Assembly (NCBI GenBank): GCA_039026555.1
Contig: JBCCMB010000007.1
Location: 1 to 50,076, forward strand
Direction: 5' to 3'
Origin: JBCCMB01 sp039026555
GTDB lineage: Bacteria > Pseudomonadota > Alphaproteobacteria > Caulobacterales > Hyphomonadaceae
DNA length: 50,076 nucleotides
Part shown: positions 1 to 8,687 of the stretch, one piece after another
How the letters are laid out: each line of letters begins with the position of its first letter
Numbering within the stretch: the stretch's first letter is position 1
Notes under the pieces: generated by a model
What the model saw: only the letters and a program-made list of their open reading frames with translations
Told to the model about the DNA's origin: nothing
Databases searched by the model: none
Made by a program: the position numbers and the translations under genes

Positions 1-1
1 G

Positions 2-1372
2 ACCGCCGGTCTGCCCGGAGAATCGGCGCAGTGGGAAGCGGTGACGAGCCACAGCCTGACTCCGGAAACACCCATCCGCCTGCGCTATGAGAGCGGCGGC
101 TTGGCGTTCGATCGAGAGATCTCCCTCGACCAAGACTATATGTTCACCATCGCCGATCGGGTGACGAATAATAGCGCCGCGCCCGCCAGCCTTCGGCCAT
201 TCGCCGTGGTCCGCCAGTATGATCTGCCGCCGGATTGGGCCCCTTTCTACATCCTGCATGAAGGCGCGGTCGGCGTGTTGGATGATCGGCTGAAGCTTGA
301 AAAATACCGGAACATGCAAAAGGGCGAGAGCCTCAGCGCTGGCTCTCTAGGCGGTTGGCTGGGCCTAACGACCAAATATTGGATGGCGGCCGTCATTCCT
401 GATCAGGCGGAAACAGTTAACGCCGCCGCCGCCGCCAGCCGCGACGGCGTTCAGACGATTTATCGCGTCAGCTATGAAGGGATAGACAAAACGCTCGCCC
501 CGGGCGCGACGCTAGAATACACCGGCCGCATCTTCGCCGGCGCGAAGCGCGTAGAAGTCCTCAACCGCTATAAAGACGAATACGGCCTGCCCCGGTTTGA
601 AGACGCCGTCGATTGGGGCAATTTCTGGTTCTTCACCAAGCCCTTCTTTTGGGCGCTGAACCTGTTCAATAGCTGGTTCGGCAATTTCGGCCTCGCCATT
701 TTGGCGCTGACCGTTGTCGTGAAGCTCGCCTTCTTCCCCCTGCAGAACAAGGCCTACGCGTCGATGGCGAAGATGCGCAAGCTGATGCCGGAAATGGAAA
801 AGATCCGAGAACGGTTCGCTGCCGACAAGCAGCGCCAGCAGAAAGAAATTCTGGAGCTCTATCAGCGCGAAAAGGCCAATCCTCTAGCGGGCTGTCTGCC
901 GCTCATCCCGCAAATGTTCGTGTTTTATGGGCTCTACAAAACACTGTTTGTGACGCTGGAAATGCGCCATGAGCCGTTTTTTGGCTGGATCCGCGATTTG
1001 TCGGCGCCGGACCCGGCTATGGTGTTCAATTTGTTTGGGCTGCTGCCTTACGACCCATCCGCCATCCCGCTTCTGGGCGCAATCCTGGGCATTGGCGTTT
1101 GGCCAGTGCTTTACGGCGTGACCATGTGGGCGCTGCAATCCTTGTCGCCGCCGCCGCCCGATCCAACCCAACGTATGATGATGCAGTTCTTCCCGCTGGT
1201 CTTCACCTTCATTTTTGCAGGCTTTGCGGCTGGACTGGTGGTCTATTGGACCTGGTCCAACATCCTCTCCATCGCCCAGCAATACTACATTATGCGGCTG
1301 AACGGCGTGGACACGCAGTTCGACAAGCTGCTGGCGCGGCTGCGCGGCAAGCCGGCGGCGGAAGACGCTTAA
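2..1372 (+). CDS. yidC: Membrane protein insertase YidC, 3' part (5' end outside window)
   Basis: This is the C-terminal part of YidC, the inner-membrane insertase that folds membrane proteins with or without SecYEG. The reading frame is open from base 2, so the start lies upstream of the window; a GTG at 41 is internal. The visible part holds the end of the periplasmic beta-sandwich domain, including a LTPETPIRLRY stretch and a DYMFTI segment. The conserved 60KD_IMP core follows: a transmembrane helix LTVVVKLAFFPL, a cytoplasmic charged hairpin rich in K/R/E, and NPLAGCLPLIPQM. Two to three more membrane helices end in VYWTWSNILSIAQQY. The positive residue of the hydrophilic groove is Lys rather than the Arg of E. 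coli. The gene runs straight into engB after 10 bp. The identification is very secure. Confidence 0.97.
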   Translation, partial: TAGLPGESAQWEAVTSHSLTPETPIRLRYESGGLAFDREISLDQDYMFTIADRVTNNSAAPASLRPFAVVRQYDLPPDWAPFYILHEGAVGVLDDRLKLEKYRNMQKGESLSAGSLGGWLGLTTKYWMAAVIPDQAETVNAAAAASRDGVQTIYRVSYEGIDKTLAPGATLEYTGRIFAGAKRVEVLNRYKDEYGLPRFEDAVDWGNFWFFTKPFFWALNLFNSWFGNFGLAILALTVVVKLAFFPLQNKAYASMAKMRKLMPEMEKIRERFAADKQRQQKEILELYQREKANPLAGCLPLIPQMFVFYGLYKTLFVTLEMRHEPFFGWIRDLSAPDPAMVFNLFGLLPYDPSAIPLLGAILGIGVWPVLYGVTMWALQSLSPPPPDPTQRMMMQFFPLVFTFIFAGFAAGLVVYWTWSNILSIAQQYYIMRLNGVDTQFDKLLARLRGKPAAEDA

Positions 1373-1382
1373 GGCGTCTTGC

Positions 1383-2021
1383 ATGTCGGATGCGCCCTAC
1401 ACCGCCGCCCAATTGGAGGTCGGCCGCAAGCTGTTCGCCGCGAATGTCGACTTCGTCAAAGGCGTTGTGGCGATGTCCGGCCTGCCGGAAGGCGATCGCC
1501 CGGAGATCGCCTTCGCCGGACGCTCTAATGTCGGCAAGTCCAGCCTCATCAATGCGCTGTTGAACCGCAAGAACTTGGCGCGAACGTCAAACACGCCAGG
1601 CCGCACGCAAGAACTCAATTTTTTTGACCTGTCCGGCAAGGTCTATGTGGTCGACCTGCCTGGCTATGGCTTCGCAAAAGCGCCGAAGCCCGCCGTGGAA
1701 GCCTGGACGAAACTGACGACCGCGTACTTACGCGGCCGGCCGAGCCTGAAGCGCGTCTTTTTGTTGATCGACAGCCGTCGCGGCGTCGGCGAGGTTGACC
1801 GCGAGATCATGTCGGCGCTCGATGCGGCGGCCGTGGTCTATCAAGTGGTGCTGACCAAAGCGGACAAGCTGAAAGCGCCGGAACAAACAGCCATCCTCTC
1901 AAAGGTCGACGACGCCATCGCCAAGCGCCCCGCCGCGCACCCCGTTGCACTGCTAACGTCGGCGGAGAAGAAAACCGGTCTTGAAGAGCTCAAAGCCGAG
2001 ATTGCGCTTTTGATCGGCTAA
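1383..2021 (+). CDS. engB: Ribosome biogenesis GTP-binding protein EngB (YihA/YsxC)
   Basis: This is a small TrmE-Era-EngA-family GTPase needed for assembly of the large ribosomal subunit. The 212-residue length is normal. The GTPase motifs are all present: G1 GRSNVGKS at about residues 46-53, the TPGRTQ switch near 71-76, G3 DLPGYG at 91-96, G4 TKAD at 158-161 and a G5 TSA near 192. The ATG lies 10 bp after the yidC stop, so the two are probably co-transcribed; yidC-engB-argB is a common alphaproteobacterial order. No key residue is missing. Confidence 0.97.
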   Translation: MSDAPYTAAQLEVGRKLFAANVDFVKGVVAMSGLPEGDRPEIAFAGRSNVGKSSLINALLNRKNLARTSNTPGRTQELNFFDLSGKVYVVDLPGYGFAKAPKPAVEAWTKLTTAYLRGRPSLKRVFLLIDSRRGVGEVDREIMSALDAAAVVYQVVLTKADKLKAPEQTAILSKVDDAIAKRPAAHPVALLTSAEKKTGLEELKAEIALLIG

Positions 2022-2076
2022 CCTCCGGCGCGCACAAAAAGTTACAAATCGCGCATGAGCATTCAATTCCGCTTCT

Positions 2077-3006
2077 ATGCCGCGCCAAACCCCGCTAAAC
2101 CCCTCCCCCATGGACGAGACGACACCTCAAGGCTTCCTCACGGCGAAAACCCTGTCTGAAGCGCTGCCTTACATTCAGCGCTATGATCGGAAGACAGTGG
2201 TGATCAAATATGGCGGCCACGCCATGGTGGATGAAACGCTCGCAGCCGGCTTCGCCAAAGATGTGGTTTTGCTGAAGCATCTGGGCGTGAATCCCGTGGT
2301 GGTTCATGGCGGCGGCCCGCAAATCGGCGCTATGCTGGAACGTCTTGGCGTACAAAGCGAGTTTGAAGACGGCCTAAGGGTCACCGATGAAGCCACAATG
2401 GAAGTGGTGGAAATGGTGCTGGCCGGCGCGATCAACAAATCCATCGTCCGGGCGATGAACGCCGCAGGCGGTAAGGCCGTCGGCCTGTCCGGCGCGGACG
2501 CGAATTTGATTAGCGCACGCAAGGCTCGCCGCACCAAACGCGACCCCGACAGCAATATCGAACGCATTCTAGACCTCGGCTTTGTCGGCGAGCCGGAACA
2601 TGTCGACCCGTCTGTGCTTGAAGCGTTGGCGATTGCGGACGAAGATTTTATTCCCGTCGTCGCACCGATCGGCGTCGATAAGGAAGGCGCGCGCTATAAC
2701 ATCAACGCCGACGTCGCCGCCGGCGCTGTCGCCGCAGCGCTGCAAGCGTCCCGTCTTCTTTTGCTGACGGACGTCTCCGGCGTTCTCGATAATGACGGCG
2801 AACTCATCCGAGAGCTGGACCTGGGCGGCGCAGAAAACCTGATTGCGGAGGGCGTTGCGAAGGGCGGTATGATTCCCAAGCTTGAAACCGCCGTCCAAGC
2901 GGTTGAAAAAGGGGTCGAGGCCGCTGTCGTGCTGGACGGTCGCGCGCCCCACGCTTTGTTGATGGAGTTGTTTACCGAACATGGCGCAGGCACGCTCATT
3001 CAATAG
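2077..3006 (+). CDS. argB: Acetylglutamate kinase
   Basis: This enzyme phosphorylates N-acetyl-L-glutamate in the second step of arginine synthesis. It is an amino-acid-kinase fold protein. KYGGHAM is seen at about residues 44-50, VVHGGGPQIG near 75-84, and a C-terminal GGMIPKLETA substrate/nucleotide segment. Its 309 residues are slightly long at the N-terminus. A second in-frame ATG at 2110 gives a 298-residue form starting MDETTP, and neither start has a convincing ribosome binding site, so the start is open. Its last 26 bp overlap the start of the next gene. Confidence 0.95.
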   Translation: MPRQTPLNPSPMDETTPQGFLTAKTLSEALPYIQRYDRKTVVIKYGGHAMVDETLAAGFAKDVVLLKHLGVNPVVVHGGGPQIGAMLERLGVQSEFEDGLRVTDEATMEVVEMVLAGAINKSIVRAMNAAGGKAVGLSGADANLISARKARRTKRDPDSNIERILDLGFVGEPEHVDPSVLEALAIADEDFIPVVAPIGVDKEGARYNINADVAAGAVAAALQASRLLLLTDVSGVLDNDGELIRELDLGGAENLIAEGVAKGGMIPKLETAVQAVEKGVEAAVVLDGRAPHALLMELFTEHGAGTLIQ

Positions 3007-4066
3007 CGCGATTATCCGTTTCGTCGGCCTCGTTTTGATGGCGGGCGCGCTCTTGTCGCCAACCGCATTCGCCCAATCGGGCTGGCGCTTGTGCAATGAA
3101 ACGAGCTTTGTCCTTGAAGCCGCGACGGGCAAGCCAGAGGGCCAATCCTCGGTGGTCGTCGACGGTTGGACCCGTCTGCGACCAGGCGAATGCCGCGTCG
3201 CCATGGCGCCTCCTTTAAAACCTGGCGCGCATTTTGTCTTCGCGCGCTCATCGGCTGCGCACCGCGGCGGACTGCGCGTTTGGAGCGGCGACGTCCCCCT
3301 TTGCGTGGACATCGCAGGCTCGTTTTCCGTGCAGAGCCCCATCTCATGTGCGTCCATGGGGTTGGAAAGCCGAAATTTCCGCTCCGTACGGATCGACAAG
3401 CGCAATACATGGACCACCAAATTTCTGGAAACAGAGCCTTATGGCGAAAAGCGCGCGCAGGCCGCCGGGCTGCAGCGATTGTTGAACGATGCAGGCGTTG
3501 AAGAAGCCAGAATCGACGGCTATATCGGCCGCCGCACGCGCGCCGGCATCGCGCGGTTTTTGAACTCCAACGGCTTGCCGGCGCAAACCTCAGACGCCGA
3601 TCTGATCGACTATCTGGAAGAAGTCGCCCGCGCGCGCTCGCGCAATGTGGGCCTGACGCTCTGCAATCGCAGCGACGCTAAAGTCTGGGCGGCGATCGCT
3701 AGGCGTCGCGGCGATGGCTGGGAGTCGCGCGGCTGGTGGTCGATTGAAGGCGGCGCGTGCGCGCGGGCGATTGATGAAAGCCTCATCTCGACGCCGCATT
3801 ACATCTTCGCGGAAATGGAAACGCCGGCGGGCTTCCGGACCCTGTTGGGCGCAAGCGAGCTTTTTTGCATTTCTCGATCGAAATTCGCGATTTTAGGCCG
3901 CGAAGGGTGCGAAGTGCGCGCCTATCGCGAAGAAGAATTTGTCGAGACCAATGCGCCGGAGGACGGCAAGCTCGTCTATGAGTTCTTTGAACGCGATTTC
4001 GGCCCTGTCGGCGGCCTTGGCGGCGCGCTAGGCGGATCGGCAGGCGTCGTAGACGGCGCGCCCTAA
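2981..4066 (+). CDS. Exported protein with two DUF1036-like halves around a peptidoglycan-binding-like segment
   Basis: This is a 361-residue predicted periplasmic protein. A signal peptide occupies about residues 1-31, with a hydrophobic stretch ending in AFA before QSG. The two halves resemble each other. The first (about 33-145) begins GWRLCNE and has a W..L.PGEC pattern; the second (about 225-340) begins GLTLCNR and has GWW.I.GGAC. Both fit DUF1036, a family of secreted proteins of unknown role. The middle (about 160-198) reads DGYIGRRTRAGIARFL, close to the DG..G..TR..I..F pattern of peptidoglycan-binding domain 1. The start at 2981 lies inside the end of argB and is chosen because later starts lose the signal peptide. 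The C-terminus is glycine-rich. A cell-wall-associated role is inferred only. Confidence 0.75.
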   Translation: MAQARSFNSAIIRFVGLVLMAGALLSPTAFAQSGWRLCNETSFVLEAATGKPEGQSSVVVDGWTRLRPGECRVAMAPPLKPGAHFVFARSSAAHRGGLRVWSGDVPLCVDIAGSFSVQSPISCASMGLESRNFRSVRIDKRNTWTTKFLETEPYGEKRAQAAGLQRLLNDAGVEEARIDGYIGRRTRAGIARFLNSNGLPAQTSDADLIDYLEEVARARSRNVGLTLCNRSDAKVWAAIARRRGDGWESRGWWSIEGGACARAIDESLISTPHYIFAEMETPAGFRTLLGASELFCISRSKFAILGREGCEVRAYREEEFVETNAPEDGKLVYEFFERDFGPVGGLGGALGGSAGVVDGAP

Positions 4067-4070
4067 GCCT

Positions 4071-4775
4071 ATGTCTCCAAACAAAGCGCTGGCCCATGTC
4101 ACCGATTGGGTGTTCGATTTGGACAACACCCTATACCCCGGCGCCTGCGATCTCTTTGCGCAGATCGACCAGCGTATGACGCAATTCGTCGCGCAGTCTC
4201 TGGATTTGCCGCCTGTCGATGCGCGCGCCTTACAAAAGCGCTATTACGCGGAGCATGGCACGACGCTGAACGGGCTGATGACCCGCCATAATATGACGCC
4301 GGACGCCTTTTTGGATTACGTGCACGATATCGACCTTGCCCCGCTGGCCCAGGCGCCGGATTTGTCCGCAGCGATCGACGCGCTGCCCGGCCGCAAATTC
4401 GTCTTCACCAACGGGTCTATGGGACATGCGGAGCGCGTCACCAAGGAATTGGGCATCGACCACCTCTTCACCGACATGGTGGATATCGTCGCCGCTGATT
4501 TTAAGCCCAAGCCGCATAAGCACGCGTTTGATCGGTTTTTGGATCGTACAGGCGTGACGCCTGAGCGCGCTGCCATGTTTGAGGATTTATCGCGCAATTT
4601 GGAGCCCGCGCACAAGCTGGGTTTTAAAACCATCTTAGTGCGCTCCGACAAGGATTGGAGTCATGAACCGGCAGACGCCCGGCCGGCCGGTATGGACGAA
4701 CACCCACCGCACGTGCATTACGTGACCGATGATTTACGCGGCTTTCTGCATGCGTTGACGCCGTCTAAAGCCTGA
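4071..4775 (+). CDS. HAD-family pyrimidine 5'-nucleotidase-like hydrolase
   Basis: This is a haloacid dehalogenase-superfamily phosphatase of the pyrimidine 5'-nucleotidase (SDT1-like) group. Such enzymes remove phosphate from UMP/CMP or from similar small substrates. The HAD motifs are complete: nucleophile motif DLDNTLY with Asp16 and Asp18, motif II FTNGS at 112-116, the lysine of FKPKP at 144-148, and motif IV FEDLSRN at 170-176. It begins 4 bp after the DUF1036 gene stop. It sits between arginine and lysine biosynthesis genes, an order common in alphaproteobacteria. The true substrate cannot be read from the sequence. Confidence 0.88.
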   Translation: MSPNKALAHVTDWVFDLDNTLYPGACDLFAQIDQRMTQFVAQSLDLPPVDARALQKRYYAEHGTTLNGLMTRHNMTPDAFLDYVHDIDLAPLAQAPDLSAAIDALPGRKFVFTNGSMGHAERVTKELGIDHLFTDMVDIVAADFKPKPHKHAFDRFLDRTGVTPERAAMFEDLSRNLEPAHKLGFKTILVRSDKDWSHEPADARPAGMDEHPPHVHYVTDDLRGFLHALTPSKA

Positions 4776-4819
4776 CGCAAAAGCTGCGAAATATTCCCTG
4801 CAATAAGGACTTGCCGACT

Positions 4820-5653
4820 TTGACCGATCTTTCCGCTATCGCCGCCTCTATCGACGCCGCTTGGGAGGCGCGCGCCGATATCACGACCGACACAAAGGGC
4901 GAAGTTCGAGACGCCGTCGACAGCGCGCTGATCTTGTTAGACAGCGGGGCCGCGCGCGTCGCCGAACCAGACGGGTCCGGCGGCTGGGCGGTTAATGAAT
5001 GGCTGAAGAAAGCCGTATTGCTGTCATTCCGGCTCAACGCGAATGGCGTGATGGAAGGCGGTCCAGGCGGCGGCGCATGGTGGGATAAAGTGCCCTCCAA
5101 GTTCGAAGGCTGGGGGGAGGCTGAATTCAAAGAAGCTGGATTTCGCGCCGTGCCGCCCTGCGCCGTGCGTCGCGGCGCCCACATCGCGAAGAACGCGGTC
5201 TTGATGCCGTCCTACGTCAATATTGGCGCCTATGTGGATGAGGGCACGATGGTCGACACATGGGCGACCGTCGGATCTTGTGCGCAAATCGGCAAGAATG
5301 TGCATCTGTCCGGCGGAACCGGCATTGGAGGCGTTTTGGAACCCTTGCAGGCCAGCCCAGTCATTATCGAAGACAATTGCTTTATCGGCGCGCGCGCAGA
5401 AGTCGCCGAAGGCGTGATCGTGCGCGAAGGCTCGGTCATCGCGATGGGCGTCTTCCTGTCGCAATCGACCAAAATCGTGGATCGGCAGACAGGCGAAGTT
5501 CGGTATGGCGAAGTGCCGCCCTATTCCGTGGTGGTGCCGGGCGCTATGGTCGGCGAGAATGGCGGTCCGTCCCTCGCCTGTGCAGTCATCATTAAAACGG
5601 TGGACGAACGCACCCGCTCCAAAACCGGCGTAAATGAGTTATTGCGTGACTAA
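4820..5653 (+). CDS. dapD: 2,3,4,5-tetrahydropyridine-2,6-dicarboxylate N-succinyltransferase
   Basis: DapD transfers succinyl from succinyl-CoA to tetrahydrodipicolinate in the succinylase branch of lysine/diaminopimelate synthesis. The protein (about 277 residues) shows the left-handed beta-helix hexapeptide repeats of this family in its middle, including LMPSYVNIGAYVDEGTMVD and the GTGIGGVLEP segment. No ATG is available at the start. Two in-frame TTG codons lie at 4811 and 4820. The Shine-Dalgarno AAGGA at 4805-4809 sits 1 bp before the first and 10 bp before the second, so 4820 is preferred. The 3' end overlaps dapE by 20 bp, and both act in the same pathway. Confidence 0.95.
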   Translation: MTDLSAIAASIDAAWEARADITTDTKGEVRDAVDSALILLDSGAARVAEPDGSGGWAVNEWLKKAVLLSFRLNANGVMEGGPGGGAWWDKVPSKFEGWGEAEFKEAGFRAVPPCAVRRGAHIAKNAVLMPSYVNIGAYVDEGTMVDTWATVGSCAQIGKNVHLSGGTGIGGVLEPLQASPVIIEDNCFIGARAEVAEGVIVREGSVIAMGVFLSQSTKIVDRQTGEVRYGEVPPYSVVVPGAMVGENGGPSLACAVIIKTVDERTRSKTGVNELLRD

Positions 5654-6791
5654 CAAGCCCTATGATCCCGTCGCCTTTGCTCAGGCGTTGATGCGGCGTC
5701 CGTCCATCACGCCAGCAGATCATGGCGCTTTAGACGTCCTGCAATCGGCGCTGACGGATTTGGGCTTTTCCTGCGCCCGTTATCCCTTTGCCGAAGTCGA
5801 CAATCTCTACGCCCGCCTCGGCGAGGACGGACCTAATCTTTGTTATGCGGGCCATACCGACGTCGTCCCGGTCGGCGATGAGGCGGCTTGGACCGTGGAT
5901 CCGTTCGCAGCCGAAATCAAAGACGGCAAATTATGGGGCCGCGGAGCGTGCGACATGAAGGCGTCGATCGCGGCGTTCGTCGCGGCGGTGTCGAATTATC
6001 TGGCGGCGCATGGCAGGCCCAAGGGCTCGATTTCTTTCCTCATCACAGGCGATGAAGAAGGCCCGGCGGTGAACGGCACCCGCAAACTCCTGCCCGCCAT
6101 CACAGAAGCCGGCGAAGTCTTGTCGCATGCGATCGTCGGCGAACCGACCTCGGAAGCGCGGTTCGGCGATGTCGTCAAAAACGGACGCCGCGGCAGTTTG
6201 AACGGCGTCGTCACAGCAACCGGACGCCAAGGCCATGCGGCGTATCCGGAAAAATCCGCCAATCCGGTTCCAGTGCTCGTGGATTTTCTCGCCGACATTA
6301 AAGGCCCGCTCGACAGCGGCGCGCCAGGTTTTCAGCCGACCAATTTGGAAGTCACCTCCATCGATGTCGCCAATACCGCGCACAACGTCATCCCGGCGGA
6401 GGCCAGCGCCCGGTTCAATATCCGGTTCAATACGAACCATCAGGGCGCTACGCTAAAATCTTGGCTCGAGGACAAGGCTTCAGAGCACGCACGAAACGGC
6501 GTCGATTTGGCGCTGGATCTGCGCGTCACGGGCGAGGCGTTCTATACTGAGCCTGGCGATTTCACAGATCTCATCAGCGCGGCCGTCAATGCTGAAATGG
6601 GCGCATCGCCCGCCTTAACGACGGGCGGCGGCACCTCGGACGCTCGGTTCATCAAAGACTATTGTCCCGTCGCCGAACTGGGATTGAGAAACGAAACGGC
6701 GCATAAAGTCGACGAGCATGTGGATATTGCGGATATTGAGGCGCTGTCGCGCGTCTTCCACCGCATACTTGTTGGATACTTCGCCGACTAA
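5634..6791 (+). CDS. dapE: Succinyl-diaminopimelate desuccinylase
   Basis: DapE hydrolyses N-succinyl-L,L-diaminopimelate to L,L-diaminopimelate, two steps after DapD. It is a di-zinc M20-family hydrolase. The metal and catalytic motifs are GHTDVVP with His74 and Asp76, GACDMK with Asp107, and GDEEG with the Glu pair at 141-142. GGGTSDARF is near the C-terminus. Its 385 residues are normal. The ATG lies inside the end of dapD. A GTG at 5646 is an alternative that would remove four residues. Overlap with dapD indicates translational coupling. Confidence 0.95.
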   Translation: MSYCVTNKPYDPVAFAQALMRRPSITPADHGALDVLQSALTDLGFSCARYPFAEVDNLYARLGEDGPNLCYAGHTDVVPVGDEAAWTVDPFAAEIKDGKLWGRGACDMKASIAAFVAAVSNYLAAHGRPKGSISFLITGDEEGPAVNGTRKLLPAITEAGEVLSHAIVGEPTSEARFGDVVKNGRRGSLNGVVTATGRQGHAAYPEKSANPVPVLVDFLADIKGPLDSGAPGFQPTNLEVTSIDVANTAHNVIPAEASARFNIRFNTNHQGATLKSWLEDKASEHARNGVDLALDLRVTGEAFYTEPGDFTDLISAAVNAEMGASPALTTGGGTSDARFIKDYCPVAELGLRNETAHKVDEHVDIADIEALSRVFHRILVGYFAD

Positions 6792-6901
6792 TTTTCCGCT
6801 GAGCATGTCAAAAAAAAACGGCGACCAGAGCGACCGTCATTGCGAAAACTAAGCCTGCGTCACCTAAAGGGCGAGGAACCTATTCTGGCGCGTTCAATTG
6901 C

Positions 6902-6925
6902 GAGCCAAACCGTCAAAGACGGCTC
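6902..6925 (-). terminator. Weak hairpin at the truA stop codon
   Basis: An inverted repeat CCGTC-AAA-GACGG lies at 6910-6922, and an overlapping outer pair GAGCC/GGCTC at 6902-6906 and 6921-6925. It begins at the truA stop. There is no clear U-run after it on either strand, so it is only a candidate transcript end between the convergent dapE and truA. Confidence 0.3.
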
Positions 6926-7682
6926 AATAGATTACATCAGTAAGGTAAAGTCCGTCGGGCGGCGCCACAGGACCGCACGCCTCGCGGCGCGCCTCCGCCA
7001 AAATCTTGGCAATGTAGCTCACATCTTGTTTGCCGCGCCCAACCTCGGCCAAAGACCCAACAATCGAGCGGACTTGGCGATGCAGGAAGGACTGCGCCAC
7101 GCAGCGCACATGAACTTCGTCGCCAACGCGCGCAACGCTGATCTCGTCCAACGTTTTCACCGGCGATTTCGCCTGACATTGCGCATCCCGAAAGGTCGAA
7201 AAATCATGCAGACCGACCAAGACTTGCGCGGCGCTATGCATAAGTTCGGCGTCCAGCTTTTGCGGGATACGCCAAATCCGACCGCGCGACACCGTCAGAT
7301 GCGGCCGGCGGTCGATCATACGATAAAGATAGCGGCGCTCCCGCGCATCGAAGCGGGCGTTGAAGTCCGCGTTCACGACTTCCGCCGACAGGACCGCGAT
7401 CGGGTGGGGCCGCAAATGCGCATTCATCGCATCGCGCATTTTTCCTGGCGGCAGAGCTTTGGTGAAATCCGCATGGGCAACCTGACCAAGCGCATGTACG
7501 CCGGCGTCGGTGCGCCCGGCGCCCCACATCACGACGGGCGCGCCGTCTATCGCTTCGGCGGCGCGCTCCAGCGCTTCTTGGACGCTGAGGGCGTCCGCCT
7601 GTCGCTGCCAACCGGCGAAAGGACCTCCATCATACTCAAGGATGAATTTGTAGCGCGTGAGCGCAAGCGGCTCTTCGGTCAC
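6924..7682 (-). CDS. truA: tRNA pseudouridine(38-40) synthase TruA
   Basis: TruA converts uridines 38, 39 and 40 of the tRNA anticodon arm to pseudouridine. The catalytic aspartate is visible in GRTDAGVHA (Asp59). An N-terminal EYDGGPFAGWQRQ typical of the family is present. The start is a GTG whose first bases form GTGA with the fmt stop codon, a 4-bp overlap that points to translational coupling to fmt. Its 252 residues are normal. It is the last gene of the def-fmt-truA run. Confidence 0.95.
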   Translation of the reverse strand: MTEEPLALTRYKFILEYDGGPFAGWQRQADALSVQEALERAAEAIDGAPVVMWGAGRTDAGVHALGQVAHADFTKALPPGKMRDAMNAHLRPHPIAVLSAEVVNADFNARFDARERRYLYRMIDRRPHLTVSRGRIWRIPQKLDAELMHSAAQVLVGLHDFSTFRDAQCQAKSPVKTLDEISVARVGDEVHVRCVAQSFLHRQVRSIVGSLAEVGRGKQDVSYIAKILAEARREACGPVAPPDGLYLTDVIY

Positions 7683-8611
7683 GACAAAACCTTGCCGACG
7701 GGGACGCGATTGCCACGCAGAAATTCGTCCGCTTCCATCGGACCTTTACCCGCGCGTTGAACCTGTAAGAGGCGAACGGCGCCATCTCCGCACGCGATCA
7801 ACAAATTGTCGTCCAAGACCTCGCCCGGCGCGCCATCCCCATCTTCGACACGCGTCAATAGGACTTTCACGCGCACCGGCGCTTTGTCGGCGTCCAATTC
7901 GAACCAGGCGCCCGGCGCCGGCGACAAGCCACGAGCGTGGCAGCACACCTCGCGCGCGGGCCGGCTCCAATCGATCCGCGTTTCGGCGTTTGAGATTTTC
8001 GCCGCGTATTCAAGCCCGTCTTTGGGCTGATCCACGAAACGACATTCGCCGTCTTCCAAGGCTTTCAGCGCTTTGGCGATAAGATCAGCGCCCATGCCCG
8101 ACAGTCTGTCGTGCAAATCGCCTGCGGTGTCGAACGGGAAAATCCGTGCTTCCGCCGACATCATGACCGGGCCGGTATCCAGGCCCGCCTCCATCTGCAT
8201 CACTTGCACGCCCGTCATCTCATCGCCCGCCATAATGGCGCGCTGGATCGGCGCCGCGCCGCGCCAGCGGGGCAGCAAGGATGCGTGCACGTTCAAGCAT
8301 CCAAAACGCGGCGCATCCAAAATGGGCTGAGGCAGGATCAAACCATACGCGACGACCACCGCGACATCAGCGTTGAGCGCCGCAAACTCGGCTTGCGCCT
8401 CTGCAGACTTTAAGGATTTAGGCGTGCGCACCTCAAGCCCATGGTCGGCGGCGAATTGGTGGACGGGTGTCGGGCGTTCGGACTTACCGCGTCCAGCCGG
8501 ACGCGGCGGCTGCGAATAGACGCACACAATCTCATGCCCCGCGCCGAGCAGAGCCTCTAACGCGGCCGTCGAAAACTCAGGCGAGCCCATGAAAACGACG
8601 CGCAGGGCCAT
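7679..8611 (-). CDS. fmt: Methionyl-tRNA formyltransferase
   Basis: Fmt formylates the methionine on initiator tRNA using 10-formyl-tetrahydrofolate. The N-terminal Rossmann-like formyltransferase domain carries the family signature HASLLPRWRGAAPI. Catalytic residues are Asn107 and His109 (LNVHAS) and Asp145 (GLDTGP). A C-terminal OB-fold domain follows. Its 310 residues are standard. It lies 76 bp downstream of def, which removes the formyl group again, and overlaps truA by 4 bp. Confidence 0.97.
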   Translation of the reverse strand: MALRVVFMGSPEFSTAALEALLGAGHEIVCVYSQPPRPAGRGKSERPTPVHQFAADHGLEVRTPKSLKSAEAQAEFAALNADVAVVVAYGLILPQPILDAPRFGCLNVHASLLPRWRGAAPIQRAIMAGDEMTGVQVMQMEAGLDTGPVMMSAEARIFPFDTAGDLHDRLSGMGADLIAKALKALEDGECRFVDQPKDGLEYAAKISNAETRIDWSRPAREVCCHARGLSPAPGAWFELDADKAPVRVKVLLTRVEDGDGAPGEVLDDNLLIACGDGAVRLLQVQRAGKGPMEADEFLRGNRVPVGKVLS

Positions 8612-8687
8612 GGCGTCCTCCTCAACCGGAATGTTCAGATTGGAGCGCCGCCGAGACTTGCCAGCCAGCGCGTTTCATGCGCCACCC

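Noticed and set aside
2569..3420. A 283-codon minus-strand frame opposite argB and the DUF1036 gene.
   Set aside because: It crosses two real genes, is low in hydrophobic residues and resembles no protein.
6840..7760. A 306-codon open frame on the plus strand opposite truA and fmt.
   Set aside because: Composition is Arg/His-rich without any family motif and it lies fully antisense to clear genes with catalytic motifs.
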